Origin: Gillisia sp. Hel_I_86
GTDB taxonomy: Bacteria; Bacteroidota; Bacteroidia; Flavobacteriales; Flavobacteriaceae
Assembly (NCBI RefSeq): GCF_007827275.1
Contig: NZ_VISE01000001.1
Location: 3,410,001-3,474,000 of the forward strand
DNA length: 64,000 nucleotides
Direction: 5' to 3'
Shown: positions 8,732 to 17,840 of the stretch, one piece after another
Layout: every line of letters begins with the position of its first letter
Position numbering within the stretch: the stretch's first letter is position 1
The notes under the pieces: model-generated
What the model was told of the DNA's origin: nothing
What the model saw: only the letters and a program-made list of their open reading frames with translations
Database searches by the model: none
Position numbers and translations under genes: made by a program

Positions 8732-9184
8732 CTAAAGTTTGTTCTTTTTGCGAAAATCTTGATATAATTTTTCGGTGGTAATTGTTTTTCTATAACCCTT
8801 TTTAGTAAGTCCTGATAATAATTTTTTATCGCCAGTCCATAAATCAGCTTTTAAGTATTCAGAGAAAGCTACAAATAAGGTGTCATCAACATCAATATCT
8901 TTACAAAGTTCAGTCGCTTTATTGAAATTTTCAATTGGTAAGATTGAATGATTAAGAATTATAATATTTCTTAATATCAATTCGTAAACCTCGAAGAAAT
9001 CATCGTTATTTAGCTTAGCTATTTTCTTGATTTTTTCCTGATGTTCAAGTATTTCAGTCCGCACGTACTTTGGAGCATAAAAATCATAATTCTTTTTTCC
9101 ATTAATCAATATTTGCCCGATTCGGCTATTAATATTCAATAATGCACTAAAAATTATATTAGAGTCAACGATTATTTTAGTCAT
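8732..9184 (-). CDS. PIN-domain toxin (cassette C36)
   Basis: A 150-residue PIN-fold ribonuclease-type toxin. The opening IIVDSNIIFSALL supplies the first acidic residue. A mid acidic position is in the LRNIIILNH region, and the late IDVDDTLFVAFSEYLKADLWTGDKKLL holds the remaining acidic cluster. The upstream antitoxin gene overlaps it by 8 nt, the usual order and coupling. In a VapBC-type pair the toxin would cut tRNA or rRNA and be held inactive by the antitoxin. Such pairs in cassettes are thought to stabilise large arrays. Confidence 0.85.
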   Translation of the reverse strand: MTKIIVDSNIIFSALLNINSRIGQILINGKKNYDFYAPKYVRTEILEHQEKIKKIAKLNNDDFFEVYELILRNIIILNHSILPIENFNKATELCKDIDVDDTLFVAFSEYLKADLWTGDKKLLSGLTKKGYRKTITTEKLYQDFRKKNKL

Positions 9185-9386
9185 TTAATCCGAGCTCTTT
9201 TTTTATTTTATCCGTTCTACCTTTTTTGGCATCTTTTAATAAATCCACCAAATCATCTTTTGTAGCTGTTGACTTGGAGGTCAACTCTTCATATCTCAGA
9301 TAATCAAGAATAGATTGAATCTTTGAAGCTTTCGCTCCTGCCGAAAATCTTACTAGAATTTCATTATTTTGTCGTTCAACTATCAT
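9177..9386 (-). CDS. Antitoxin of the PIN pair (cassette C36)
   Basis: A 69-residue small charged protein ahead of and overlapping the PIN toxin gene. The segment IVERQNNEILVRFSAGAKASKIQSILDYLRYEELT looks like a short strand followed by helices of a DNA-binding antitoxin, with a Lys-rich tail that would wrap the toxin. The family was not recognised exactly; the role is inferred from position, size and coupling. It is the first gene of C36, 67 bp from the cassette start. Confidence 0.75.
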   Translation of the reverse strand: MIVERQNNEILVRFSAGAKASKIQSILDYLRYEELTSKSTATKDDLVDLLKDAKKGRTDKIKKELGLND

Positions 9387-9452
9387 CTTTTTACTTCAAA
9401 TTTAAAGATTATTTTGTTATTTGAACCGAAATCACTGTTTTAATATTGGTGG

Positions 9453-9580
9453 CAACGGTCTTGTTTAACGCAAGTGGCGTGGAGTTAGGACGCGAACTTG
9501 TCGGCTTTGTTGTTTTTTACTTGGTCTCTAAAATAACACTTTTCACCGGAATGCCCGCTATTTGCGCTTAACCGATGTTA
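9453..9580 (-). repeat. attC of cassette C35
   Basis: A complete site of the GCGCTTAACC right-arm subtype. It is followed at 9581-9589 by nine bases of cassette and then by intron copy 2. C35 arms GTTACCCAACGTT and AATGTTGGGTAAC pair at 12 of 13 positions. Confidence 0.88.
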
Positions 9581-9589
9581 CCCAACGTT

Positions 9590-11576
9590 GTGTGTCCTGT
9601 GTTGCTTCGGGATACAATTTAAGTAAAATTGAGGAGCAACAAAACTGTAATTGAGATGAGAGTCTCATAATTTTCTGGAAACGACCCCGGCATTTGTTTC
9701 GGGTGGAAACACGCAAGAAGGTTTTGGGGATTGGTCTCTCGGCTGGGATGTTTAGGCATACCGGTCAAACCGCCTTATGGGGCTTACCTTTCACGGGTTG
9801 GTCTTGAGCGATAAGGTCAAAGGCGCTACTGCCACTTGTAGGGTAATGTAGTTTGCTATGGTGGGGGTAAAGAAGCTGAACGAGATGTGAGTGAACCCTT
9901 GTAGAAGTGTCGTAAACAACTTTAGTATTGTCAAAATCGAGGGATGGGCGGTCCCGAGAGACAGGACTTGACGGGAGTAACCTATTTACTGGTCAAGTGG
10001 CAATCGGCATAAAGAGGGCAGGAGCTTTACTTACGGCTCAATTACGGAACAGGAGAAGCTAATGGCAGGTGCGAAAATTCCACAACCCCGAAGGGCAAGG
10101 AAGAAATTAGCCATACGTGCCATTAGTGACGGATTATCCCGTAGTAGCGATGAGCATCCTGTAATGGGATGGGAGCGAAGGGGCTGACTTAACAGTTTTA
10201 ACTTGTATTACAACTAATGTAGATTAGGATGATTTTCAAAGAGAAACAAAAGTCGCAACCGATAGATAAGCGACAGGTAATGGAAGCCTTTAAGAAGGTA
10301 CGCAGTAACAAGGGTGCATCGGGTGTCGATAAAGTATCGATTTCCGAAGTGTCCGCTCGCCCTATGAAATACCTTTATCCCGTATGGAACAGGTTAGCTA
10401 GTGGAAGTTACTTTCCCAAGCCCGTTCGCGAAGTAGAAATACCCAAAGCAGATGGCAGGATACGGAAACTGGGCATCCCGACGGTACAAGACCGAACGGC
10501 TCAAATGGTAATTAGAGAGGAGCTGGAGCAGCTTGCAGATAAGCAGTTCAGCAAAAGTTCCTTTGGCTATCGACCACACAAATCGGCGCACCAAGCCATA
10601 AAGCAATGCAGGGAAAACTGTATGGCGATGGATTGGGCAATAGATTTGGACATCAAGAGTTTTTTTGATGAGATAGACCACGATTTAATGCTCAAAGCAT
10701 TGGGTCACTTTACCAAAGAGAAGCACATTCACTTGTACGTGACACGTTGGTTAAAAGCCAGTGTCCAAAAGAAAGATGGGAGTGTTCATCCCCGTAGCAA
10801 AGGCACACCACAGGGAGGTGTTATAAGCCCATTATTGGCAAACATTTTCCTAGACGTTGTTTTTGACAAATGGATTGAACAGCACCATCCCGAAGTAAAG
10901 TTTGAACGATATGCAGATGATATTATCATCCATTGTGCAAACTTCAAACAAGCCCTGCGGACTTTGGAAGCGGTAAAAGCCAGATTTGAGCAATGCAAGT
11001 TGCAGATAAAGAAAGGCAAGAGCAATATTGTTTATTGCAAGCGCAACCAAAAGAAGCACCCACCGTTCAAGGTCCACTATGTAACCTTCAGTTTTTTAGG
11101 TTTTACATTCAAACCAAGAATGGTAAAGGGCTACTACGGGAACTTTCATTTGGGTTTCACGCCCGCCATCAGCCGCCAAAGTCAAAAGCGAATCAATCAA
11201 ACCTTGTTCAAGATGAAACTGCACCGTATGGTTCACTTGCGCCTGCCCGATTTGGCAGGCATTATAGCGAACAAAGTACGAGGGTGGATTCATTATTACG
11301 GCAAGGTGCGAATGAGCGAACTACATTATGTGTTCCGCTTTTTGAATATGCGACTGGCTAAATGGGTACGCAACAAATATCGGCGATTTAGGCGTAAACA
11401 TTGGTTCTTTGCCTACAAATGGTTACAGGAGACTGCCAAGCAGTTTCCCAATCTATTTGTGCATTGGCAATATGGTTTTACGCCTTAGACTTGTTAAGAA
11501 GAGCCGTATGATGTGAGAGCATCACGTACGGTTCTGAGAGAGGTTTAGGGGTGCAATTCCCCTTTACCTACTCGAC
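9590..11576 (+). mobile_element. Group IIC-like intron, copy 2 (complete)
   Basis: A 1987-nt intron running from GTGTGTCCTG to CTACTCGAC. About 640 nt of ribozyme precede the RT gene. It lies in cassette C35 between the stop of the lipoprotein gene (8 nt away) and the cassette's attC, whose edge is 9 nt from the intron 5' end; the 5' exon ends AACGTT. It is the most diverged copy: two amino-acid changes in the RT, and AAGAAGGTTTTGG near 9712-9724 where most copies read AAGAAGATTTTGG (copy 4 shares the G). Confidence 0.92.
10229..11488 (+). CDS. Group II intron reverse transcriptase/maturase (copy 2)
   Basis: A full-length 419-residue RT with intact YADD. It differs from the other six copies at residue 106 (Gln for Arg) and residue 117 (His for Asn), both between RT blocks in the finger region and unlikely to abolish activity. 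The presence of a distinct allele shows that at least two intron lineages occupy the array. Confidence 0.95.
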   Translation: MIFKEKQKSQPIDKRQVMEAFKKVRSNKGASGVDKVSISEVSARPMKYLYPVWNRLASGSYFPKPVREVEIPKADGRIRKLGIPTVQDRTAQMVIREELEQLADKQFSKSSFGYRPHKSAHQAIKQCRENCMAMDWAIDLDIKSFFDEIDHDLMLKALGHFTKEKHIHLYVTRWLKASVQKKDGSVHPRSKGTPQGGVISPLLANIFLDVVFDKWIEQHHPEVKFERYADDIIIHCANFKQALRTLEAVKARFEQCKLQIKKGKSNIVYCKRNQKKHPPFKVHYVTFSFLGFTFKPRMVKGYYGNFHLGFTPAISRQSQKRINQTLFKMKLHRMVHLRLPDLAGIIANKVRGWIHYYGKVRMSELHYVFRFLNMRLAKWVRNKYRRFRRKHWFFAYKWLQETAKQFPNLFVHWQYGFTP

Positions 11577-11583
11577 TCTTTAT

Positions 11584-12141
11584 TTAATTAATTTTCAAAA
11601 ATGATCCGTTTAAAAATTCTAAATATTCAATTCCATTTTCTGCGGAATAAAATATTTTACTTATTTCTGAGAAATCACTACAATTTTCGAAAACTATTAC
11701 ATTTGTAAATTCATAATCTTCTATTGAAATATTTGTGACTCTTTGTTCTATTGGTTGATCTAAAGGAATTCTACAATCTTGGCCAAAATAAAAAGATTCA
11801 CCTCGACCAATATTAATTGTAAAGTTGCCAGCTAATAATTTATCAATTTCAATTTGAAGAGTAAAATCTTCTGATCTAAAAATTAAGTGGCTAGTAGATG
11901 TCTGATATTCTCTAACCGAACAACTTTCAGGTCCTGGCCTCCATCTGTCGCTTTCTATTTTAGTCGGCGTACTCTGGGCTAGAACAATTTGCCCCTCTTC
12001 ATTTATGTATTCGATCTCATCGTAACCGCTATATGGTATAAGTTCCTTTTCATAATCTGAGAGAAGATCTCTTCCAACAACTTCATCTTTACAACAACCT
12101 GTAAAGAGGATACCTAAAATCATTAAGTAAAATATTTTCAT
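11584..12141 (-). CDS. Lipoprotein of unknown function (cassette C35)
   Basis: A 185-residue protein with a signal sequence and lipobox ending LGILFTGCC, so it is predicted to be exported and lipid-anchored. The mature part is acidic and has several cysteines (RPGPESCSV, GQDCRIPLD, FENCSDF) that could form disulfides. No known domain was recognised. It is the only gene of C35. The intron begins 8 nt after its stop and leaves the reading frame intact. Confidence 0.8.
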   Translation of the reverse strand: MKIFYLMILGILFTGCCKDEVVGRDLLSDYEKELIPYSGYDEIEYINEEGQIVLAQSTPTKIESDRWRPGPESCSVREYQTSTSHLIFRSEDFTLQIEIDKLLAGNFTINIGRGESFYFGQDCRIPLDQPIEQRVTNISIEDYEFTNVIVFENCSDFSEISKIFYSAENGIEYLEFLNGSFLKIN

Positions 12142-12160
12142 AGTTTTTTTGAATGTTGGG

Positions 12161-12166
12161 TAACGG
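12161..12166 (-). repeat. attC of cassette C34, left 6 bp (rest at 15062-15187)
   Basis: TAACGG at 12161-12166 is the outer edge of an attC split by the second IS1182 element. ACGG (12163-12166) is the duplicated target, repeated at 15062. Confidence 0.75.
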
Positions 12167-12286
12167 CAGTCTGTCTAAAAACATGGTTGACAATGGTTTT
12201 ATTGTCCTAAAATACGTTTTTTAAGGCTGTATGGCATGGTGCCAGCAAAACTTTGCGTTATATTGGAAAAGGAAACTAGTGTTATG

Positions 12287-13072
12287 TTAAGTTGTAATTG
12301 ACGGGTAGAGTCTTTTGAGTTTTATACGTGCCTGGTCATTTGTAAACTGCCAATTGATTTTTGAGGTTTTGTTGTTTCTGTGATTTTGCCACGCATCCAC
12401 TTCTGATTTTATTTCCTTCTCGCTGGCAATATGACGGTTTAAGCATTGGCCATTGAGTACATGCAATTCTATTTCTGCCATGTTCAGCCAGCTCCCGTGC
12501 TTAGGTGTGTAAACAAATTCAAACCTGTCCCGGAGCCTTTTGGCTTCCTGCGGTTCAAATGTTTCATAAAAGGCCGATGCATCATGCGTTTTGAAATTGT
12601 CCATCACCAGTTTTATCTTTTTAGCCTGTGGGTACACCTCATCAGCTATTCTCTTGATAAATTTAGCCCAGTCTGTTTTTGTTTTACGCTGGGTAATTTC
12701 AACCAGCCTTTTACCCTTCAAGGGTTCATTGGCCATAAAAATATTTACCATACCATGTCTGATGTACTCATAGTCCATCCTGGCCTCCTGTCCCGGCTTG
12801 ATGGGCGTTGAGGCTACCTCTTGGATTAACTGCTTGGGCGATTCGTCCATGCAAACAACCGGAAAGTCTTCATCGTATGGCATTTTGTATACGTCTAGCA
12901 CATATTCCATATTAGCTACAAATTCACTGCTCTGCTCTGGGGGAATGACCCAGCCTTTTACTTTCCAAGGCTTAAGTTCGTTTTTTTTAATACCTGGCCC
13001 ACTGTGACGTGCGATATGTAATCGATATATTCCAATTCCACCATCCTGTCCGCCAAAAGTCTCAATGACCAT
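12287..13072 (-). CDS. IS630-family transposase, C-terminal DDE frame
   Basis: A 261-codon frame with the DDE catalytic domain: CMDESP holds the first Asp, LVMDNFKTHD the second, and TPKHGSWLNMAEIELHV the final Glu. It overlaps the upstream frame over 12958-13072. The first residues of this open frame before the overlap are probably not used. A fused transposase would arise by frameshifting in the overlap, as in several IS630 elements, or one frame has mutated. Confidence 0.85.
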   Translation of the reverse strand: MVIETFGGQDGGIGIYRLHIARHSGPGIKKNELKPWKVKGWVIPPEQSSEFVANMEYVLDVYKMPYDEDFPVVCMDESPKQLIQEVASTPIKPGQEARMDYEYIRHGMVNIFMANEPLKGKRLVEITQRKTKTDWAKFIKRIADEVYPQAKKIKLVMDNFKTHDASAFYETFEPQEAKRLRDRFEFVYTPKHGSWLNMAEIELHVLNGQCLNRHIASEKEIKSEVDAWQNHRNNKTSKINWQFTNDQARIKLKRLYPSITT

Positions 13073-13422
13073 TTCGAAAATCCTTCTGGGGGCTCACTGC
13101 AACAGAGTTTAACCAATTTAGCCTCAATATCCCCATCTACCTTTTTTGTGTAATTCTGGCTTGAAACACGTCGTTCCAAAACACTTTCAAATCCTTCTTC
13201 AATGAACTTCTTCTTTACCCGGCCTATCGTTCGTTCACCTATTTTGAGAACTTTGGTAATCTCCGCATTCTTTATCGTGGTATCATCGGAAAATTCCCCT
13301 TTATCGCAGTTTAACAAAATGTAGGCGGTGCGAAAGGCCTGAGAGGTATGACGTCCTTTACTAATAATTCCGTTAAGCTCTTCAACTTCCGTTTGGCTCA
13401 ACTTGATGGTGTAGTGTATCAT
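12958..13422 (-). CDS. IS630-family transposase, N-terminal helix-turn-helix frame
   Basis: A 154-residue frame. NAEITKVLKIGERTIGRVKKKFIEEGFESVL is a helix-turn-helix unit of the type that binds IS630 ends, followed by a second winged part (PPEGFSKWSLRLLADRMVEL). The C-terminal residues VGQVLKKTNLSLGK run to the overlap with the DDE frame. It is the upstream half of the transposase. Confidence 0.85.
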   Translation of the reverse strand: MIHYTIKLSQTEVEELNGIISKGRHTSQAFRTAYILLNCDKGEFSDDTTIKNAEITKVLKIGERTIGRVKKKFIEEGFESVLERRVSSQNYTKKVDGDIEAKLVKLCCSEPPEGFSKWSLRLLADRMVELEYIDYISHVTVGQVLKKTNLSLGK

Positions 13423-13458
13423 TGGCTTATTTTAAGGCCAAGATATAAATAATAACCG

Positions 13459-14964
13459 TCATATCATAATTAACTTAACACTAGTTCTTAAAAAGCGGTA
13501 AAATCGCGCTATTAAGCCCAAAATTTTATCAAACAAGGTATTGCTGCCTTCTTGTAGGGCTTTATGGCCTATCAGGTTAATGATCCTTTTGAGGTTGTAG
13601 GCAATAAAGATGAAGCCTACATCTGCAGAGGCCCTTTTCTTTCCTTTTTTGGTAAGGATATGGTCAAACCCCCATTGCCTTTTCATGGTTCCAAATGGGT
13701 GTTCCACAATGGCCTGCCTGCGGCGGTAGAGTTCTTTTTCTTGTTCCATGTTTTTTCGGTTCTCCTCGTAGAATGGCGCAAAGACATTCCGGGCAAGGAG
13801 CCTTCCATTTTTTGCCCTGGTGCACAGGTCTCGCACGGGGCACCCCTTACAGGCCTTTGTTTTGTATTGTTTGAACTTACTTTGGTTGGGCTTGCCTTGA
13901 TGGTTTGTATAAAAGTTGCCGTTGGTCTTCAGGGCGTGTCCCTGTGGGCAGGTATACTGGTCCTGTTGTTGGTCGTAAATGAAATTCTGTAGGTTGTAAT
14001 CCGGGTGTGGTGCCGTGGATGCGGGCGCGGGAATGGCCACCATTGTTTTGATACCGAGCTTTTGAGCGGTTTCGAGTTCCGATCCTGTGTGGTAGCCTTT
14101 GTCAAAGAGTGCTGTAAAGGTATTGTTCCTGAGTATGGCCTTGGACCTTCTTATCATATCGCCCATGGCCTTGGAGTCATTTCGGTTGGTGACCTGGTAA
14201 TCAATAGGGATGCAGTGCAGGCCGTCCACAGTGGACTGTACGTTATAGGCCACCTCGGTAATGTTCCCCCGCAGGACCATATGGCGGCTTTCCCCATCGG
14301 AAGTTGAAATTTGTTCTTCCCCGGTCTGCTCCAGTTGTTTTTTGAGCTTTGTATAATTTTCCCTTCGCTGGGCATGCTTTCGTATTTCTTTTTGGACCTC
14401 TTGTTTTTCAGTCTCCCCATCGGCCTTTGCCAGGTCCTGGTTGTACTGATCGAGTTTGTTGTCGATATATTCCAGGTGGCGTTTTATCTTCTTTTCGTTG
14501 AAATTGTTCTTTTTACTGTTCTGTGCACGCAGTTTGGTACTGTCCCCGGCAATGATCCTACCGCCGATCAGTTTGAAGTTCATGGCCAGTTCCACCGTGG
14601 CGCGGAACACGTGTTTGATGGCCTTGGGGTTGTTTTTTCTGAAATTGGCAATGGTGTTGTGGTCGGGGGCAAGTTGGCCAAGGAGCCACATCATCTCCAT
14701 GTTTCGTTTGCACTCGCGCTCGAGGATCCTGGAAGAACGCAGGCGGTTCATATATCCATATAGGAACAATTTCAGGAGCGTTGCTGGATGATAGGCCGGC
14801 CTTCCGCCTTCGGGGAAATGTACCTTGAAGCCCATCTTTTCAAGATCGAGGCCATCAACGAACACATCAATGGCTCGGACTTCGTTTTCTTGGTCAATGG
14901 CTTCATCCAGGGAAACTGGGAACAGGCTGGCTTGTTTACGGTCTTTGGGTATAATGAATTTCAT
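13459..14964 (-). pseudogene. IS1182-family transposase, 3' end replaced by IS630
   Basis: A 501-codon frame. All catalytic blocks are present (AGDSTKLRAQNSKKNN, ALFDKGYHTGSE, HPFGTMKRQWGFDHIL). The reading frame passes into the nested IS630 at 13481, so the last residues (SVKLIMI) are foreign. The original tail of about 20 residues can be read on the other side (12277 leftward, ending WHHAIQP). Whether the altered protein still works is unknown, since the catalytic core is untouched. Confidence 0.85.
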
Positions 14965-15061
14965 ACCTAAAAGATACGGTTAAGCCTAACAATAGGAAAC
15001 AGCTCAGCAAATAAGAAATCAACATAGTTATTAAGAAAGCAAGGGGTTTTTAGACAGTCTG

Positions 15062-15187
15062 ACGGTCTTGTTTAACGCAAGTAGCGTGGGGTAGGGTCAC
15101 GTTCTTGTCGGCTTTGTTCTTTTTTACTTGGTCTCTAAAATAGCACTTTTCATCAAACTGCCCGCTATTTGCTGTTAAACGATGTTG
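15062..15187 (-). repeat. attC of cassette C34 (right part)
   Basis: The site runs from ACGGTCTTGTTTAACGCAAG to CTGTTAAACGATGTTG; GTAGCG replaces the usual GTGGCG. Nine bases later comes intron copy 3. The C34 arms (GTTGCCCAC at this end, GACACATAAC at 17698-17707) do not pair, unlike nearly all other cassettes. Confidence 0.85.
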
Positions 15188-15196
15188 CCCACAGTT

Positions 15197-17183
15197 GTGT
15201 GTCCTGTGTTGCTTCGGGATACAATTTAAGTAAAATTGAGGAGCAACAAAACTGTAATTGAGATGAGAGTCTCATAATTTTCTGGAAACGACCCCGGCAT
15301 TTGTTTCGGGTGGAAACACGCAAGAAGATTTTGGGGATTGGTCTCTCGGCTGGGATGTTTAGGCATACCGGTCAAACCGCCTTATGGGGCTTACCTTTCA
15401 CGGGTTGGTCTTGAGCGATAAGGTCAAAGGCGCTACTGCCACTTGTAGGGTAATGTAGTTTGCTATGGTGGGGGTAAAGAAGCTGAACGAGATGTGAGTG
15501 AACCCTTGTAGAAGTGTCGTAAACAACTTTAGTATTGTCAAAATCGAGGGATGGGCGGTCCCGAGAGACAGGACTTGACGGGAGTAACCTATTTACTGGT
15601 CAAGTGGCAATCGGCATAAAGAGGGCAGGAGCTTTACTTACGGCTCAATTACGGAACAGGAGAAGCTAATGGCAGGTGCGAAAATTCCACAACCCCGAAG
15701 GGCAAGGAAGAAATTAGCCATACGTGCCATTAGTGACGGATTATCCCGTAGTAGCGATGAGCATCCTGTAATGGGATGGGAGCGAAGGGGCTGACTTAAC
15801 AGTTTTAACTTGTATTACAACTAATGTAGATTAGGATGATTTTCAAAGAGAAACAAAAGTCGCAACCGATAGATAAGCGACAGGTAATGGAAGCCTTTAA
15901 GAAGGTACGCAGTAACAAGGGTGCATCGGGTGTCGATAAAGTATCGATTTCCGAAGTGTCCGCTCGCCCTATGAAATACCTTTATCCCGTATGGAACAGG
16001 TTAGCGAGTGGAAGTTACTTTCCCAAGCCCGTTCGCGAAGTAGAAATACCCAAAGCAGATGGCAGGATACGGAAACTGGGCATCCCGACGGTACAAGACC
16101 GAACGGCTCAAATGGTAATTAGAGAGGAGCTGGAGCAGCTTGCAGATAAGCGGTTCAGCAAAAGTTCCTTTGGCTATCGACCGAACAAATCGGCGCACCA
16201 AGCCATAAAGCAATGCAGGGAAAACTGTATGGCGATGGATTGGGCAATAGATTTGGACATCAAGAGTTTTTTTGATGAGATAGACCACGATTTAATGCTC
16301 AAAGCATTGGGTCACTTTACCAAAGAGAAGCACATTCACTTGTACGTGACACGTTGGTTAAAAGCCAGTGTCCAAAAGAAAGATGGGAGTGTTCATCCCC
16401 GTAGCAAAGGCACACCACAGGGAGGTGTTATAAGCCCATTATTGGCAAACATTTTCCTAGACGTTGTTTTTGACAAATGGATTGAACAGCACCATCCCGA
16501 AGTAAAGTTTGAACGATATGCAGATGATATTATCATCCATTGTGCAAACTTCAAACAAGCCCTGCGGACTTTGGAAGCGGTAAAAGCCAGATTTGAGCAA
16601 TGCAAGTTGCAGATAAAGAAAGGCAAGAGCAATATTGTTTATTGCAAGCGCAACCAAAAGAAGCACCCACCGTTCAAGGTCCACTATGTAACCTTCAGTT
16701 TTTTAGGTTTTACATTCAAACCAAGAATGGTAAAGGGCTACTACGGGAACTTTCATTTGGGTTTCACGCCCGCCATCAGCCGCCAAAGTCAAAAGCGAAT
16801 CAATCAAACCTTGTTCAAGATGAAACTGCACCGTATGGTTCACTTGCGCCTGCCCGATTTGGCAGGCATTATAGCGAACAAAGTACGAGGGTGGATTCAT
16901 TATTACGGCAAGGTGCGAATGAGCGAACTACATTATGTGTTCCGCTTTTTGAATATGCGACTGGCTAAATGGGTACGCAACAAATATCGGCGATTTAGGC
17001 GTAAACATTGGTTCTTTGCCTACAAATGGTTACAGGAGACTGCCAAGCAGTTTCCCAATCTATTTGTGCATTGGCAATATGGTTTTACGCCTTAGACTTG
17101 TTAAGAAGAGCCGTATGATGTGAGAGCATCACGTACGGTTCTGAGAGAGGTTTAGGGGTGCAATTCCCCTTTACCTACTCGAC
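15197..17183 (+). mobile_element. Group IIC-like intron, copy 3 (complete)
   Basis: 1987 nt, with 5' exon CCCACAGTT. Its 5' flank matches the start of cassette C2 (57065, GCCCACAGT) better than it matches the other end of the cassette it sits in. This suggests that recombination or deletion between cassettes or intron copies occurred here. It ends 18 nt before the stop of the small membrane protein gene at 17202. Confidence 0.92.
15836..17095 (+). CDS. Group II intron reverse transcriptase/maturase (copy 3)
   Basis: 419 residues, identical to copies 1, 4, 5, 6 and 7. All RT blocks, YADD and the X domain are intact. It is one of the six-copy majority allele, which indicates recent spread or ongoing gene conversion among copies. 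Confidence 0.95.
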   Translation: MIFKEKQKSQPIDKRQVMEAFKKVRSNKGASGVDKVSISEVSARPMKYLYPVWNRLASGSYFPKPVREVEIPKADGRIRKLGIPTVQDRTAQMVIREELEQLADKRFSKSSFGYRPNKSAHQAIKQCRENCMAMDWAIDLDIKSFFDEIDHDLMLKALGHFTKEKHIHLYVTRWLKASVQKKDGSVHPRSKGTPQGGVISPLLANIFLDVVFDKWIEQHHPEVKFERYADDIIIHCANFKQALRTLEAVKARFEQCKLQIKKGKSNIVYCKRNQKKHPPFKVHYVTFSFLGFTFKPRMVKGYYGNFHLGFTPAISRQSQKRINQTLFKMKLHRMVHLRLPDLAGIIANKVRGWIHYYGKVRMSELHYVFRFLNMRLAKWVRNKYRRFRRKHWFFAYKWLQETAKQFPNLFVHWQYGFTP

Positions 17184-17201
17184 TTTAATTAATAGTCAGT
17201 T

Positions 17202-17372
17202 TTAAAATATTTCCCGAATAATCAACCCTAGACCGATTATTATAAAACCTATTCCACCACTAATTAGTTTAAACGAAAGACCACCCTTTTCTTTTTTCTT
17301 AAGTCCGTTATAGTAAATAATTAACACAGATCCAAGAATGATGAATGCAATAGCTAAAATAATATTTACCAT
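17202..17372 (-). CDS. Small two-helix membrane protein (cassette C34)
   Basis: A 56-residue frame starting at the ATG 17372-17370. It has a hydrophobic helix (IILAIAFIILGSVLIIYY), a short Lys/Glu loop (GLKKKEKGG) and a second hydrophobic helix (GGIGFIIIGLGLII). Its start overlaps the stop of the next upstream gene (17366), so the two are probably coupled. Function unknown. Small membrane proteins are common cassette cargo. Intron copy 3 follows its stop closely. Confidence 0.65.
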   Translation of the reverse strand: MVNIILAIAFIILGSVLIIYYNGLKKKEKGGLSFKLISGGIGFIIIGLGLIIREIF

Positions 17373-17611
17373 ATTTTTTTAATCATTTTATAAGTCAATA
17401 TTGTAAAGATACTGATACCAATTATAAGTATTCCATATTTGATAAATCCTGTGGTTAAAAATAAGAAAAATCCATTTTCTGGTCTGAAGTTGTCAGCTTT
17501 AATAATTAAACTTTTTAAATTAATTGAATTATTTATAATTAAAAATATCAGTATACAGAATAAACTGAGAAAATAAAGTCCGAATATTTTAATTTTATTG
17601 TTCAATTTCAT
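17366..17611 (-). CDS. Small membrane protein (cassette C34)
   Basis: An 81-residue protein with a hydrophobic segment at the N terminus (IFGLYFLSLFCILIFLII) and a second near the C terminus (YGILIIGISIFTILTY), and a short loop between them containing DNFRPENG. It is the first gene of C34, about 95 bp after the cassette start. No family was recognised. Confidence 0.65.
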   Translation of the reverse strand: MKLNNKIKIFGLYFLSLFCILIFLIINNSINLKSLIIKADNFRPENGFFLFLTTGFIKYGILIIGISIFTILTYKMIKKIW

Positions 17612-17703
17612 TAGAGCTTTTTATTCTTTCAATTATAGAAAGTCGAAAATATAAGATTCAAAATAAGTATTTGTTCTTTCAACGGATCATCTTAAATGAC
17701 ACA

Positions 17704-17831
17704 TAACGGTCATGTTTAACGCAAGTGGCGTGGAATGGGGACGCGTTCTTGTCGGCTTTGTTGTTTGTTTCTTGGTCTCTAAAATAACACTTTTCACCGG
17801 AATGCCCGCTATTTGCGCTTAACCGATGTTA
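17704..17831 (-). repeat. attC of cassette C33
   Basis: A complete site with the left end TAACGGTCATGTTTAACG (CAT for the usual CTT) and the right-arm subtype GCGCTTAACCGATGTTA. The C33 arms pair only partly (9 of 13). Confidence 0.88.
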
Positions 17832-17840
17832 CCCAACGTT

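Larger units (their letters stand above)
12279..13481 (-). mobile_element. IS630-family element nested in IS1182 element 2
   Basis: TA dinucleotides flank the element at 12277-12278 and 13482-13483, the usual IS630/Tc1 target duplication. The ends share GTGTTA followed by AGTT in inverted orientation, with a small gap. It holds two overlapping transposase frames. Confidence 0.85.
12167..15061 (-). mobile_element. IS1182-family element 2 in an attC, carrying a nested IS630 element
   Basis: Its ends, CAGTCTGTCTAAAAAC and GTTTTTAGACAGTCTG, are flanked by ACGG on both sides (12163-12166 and 15062-15065). The insertion point within the attC is identical to that of element 1. An IS630-family element lies at 12279-13481, cutting the 3' end of the transposase gene. 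Without the nested element it would be about 1.69 kb, equal to element 1. Confidence 0.88.
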
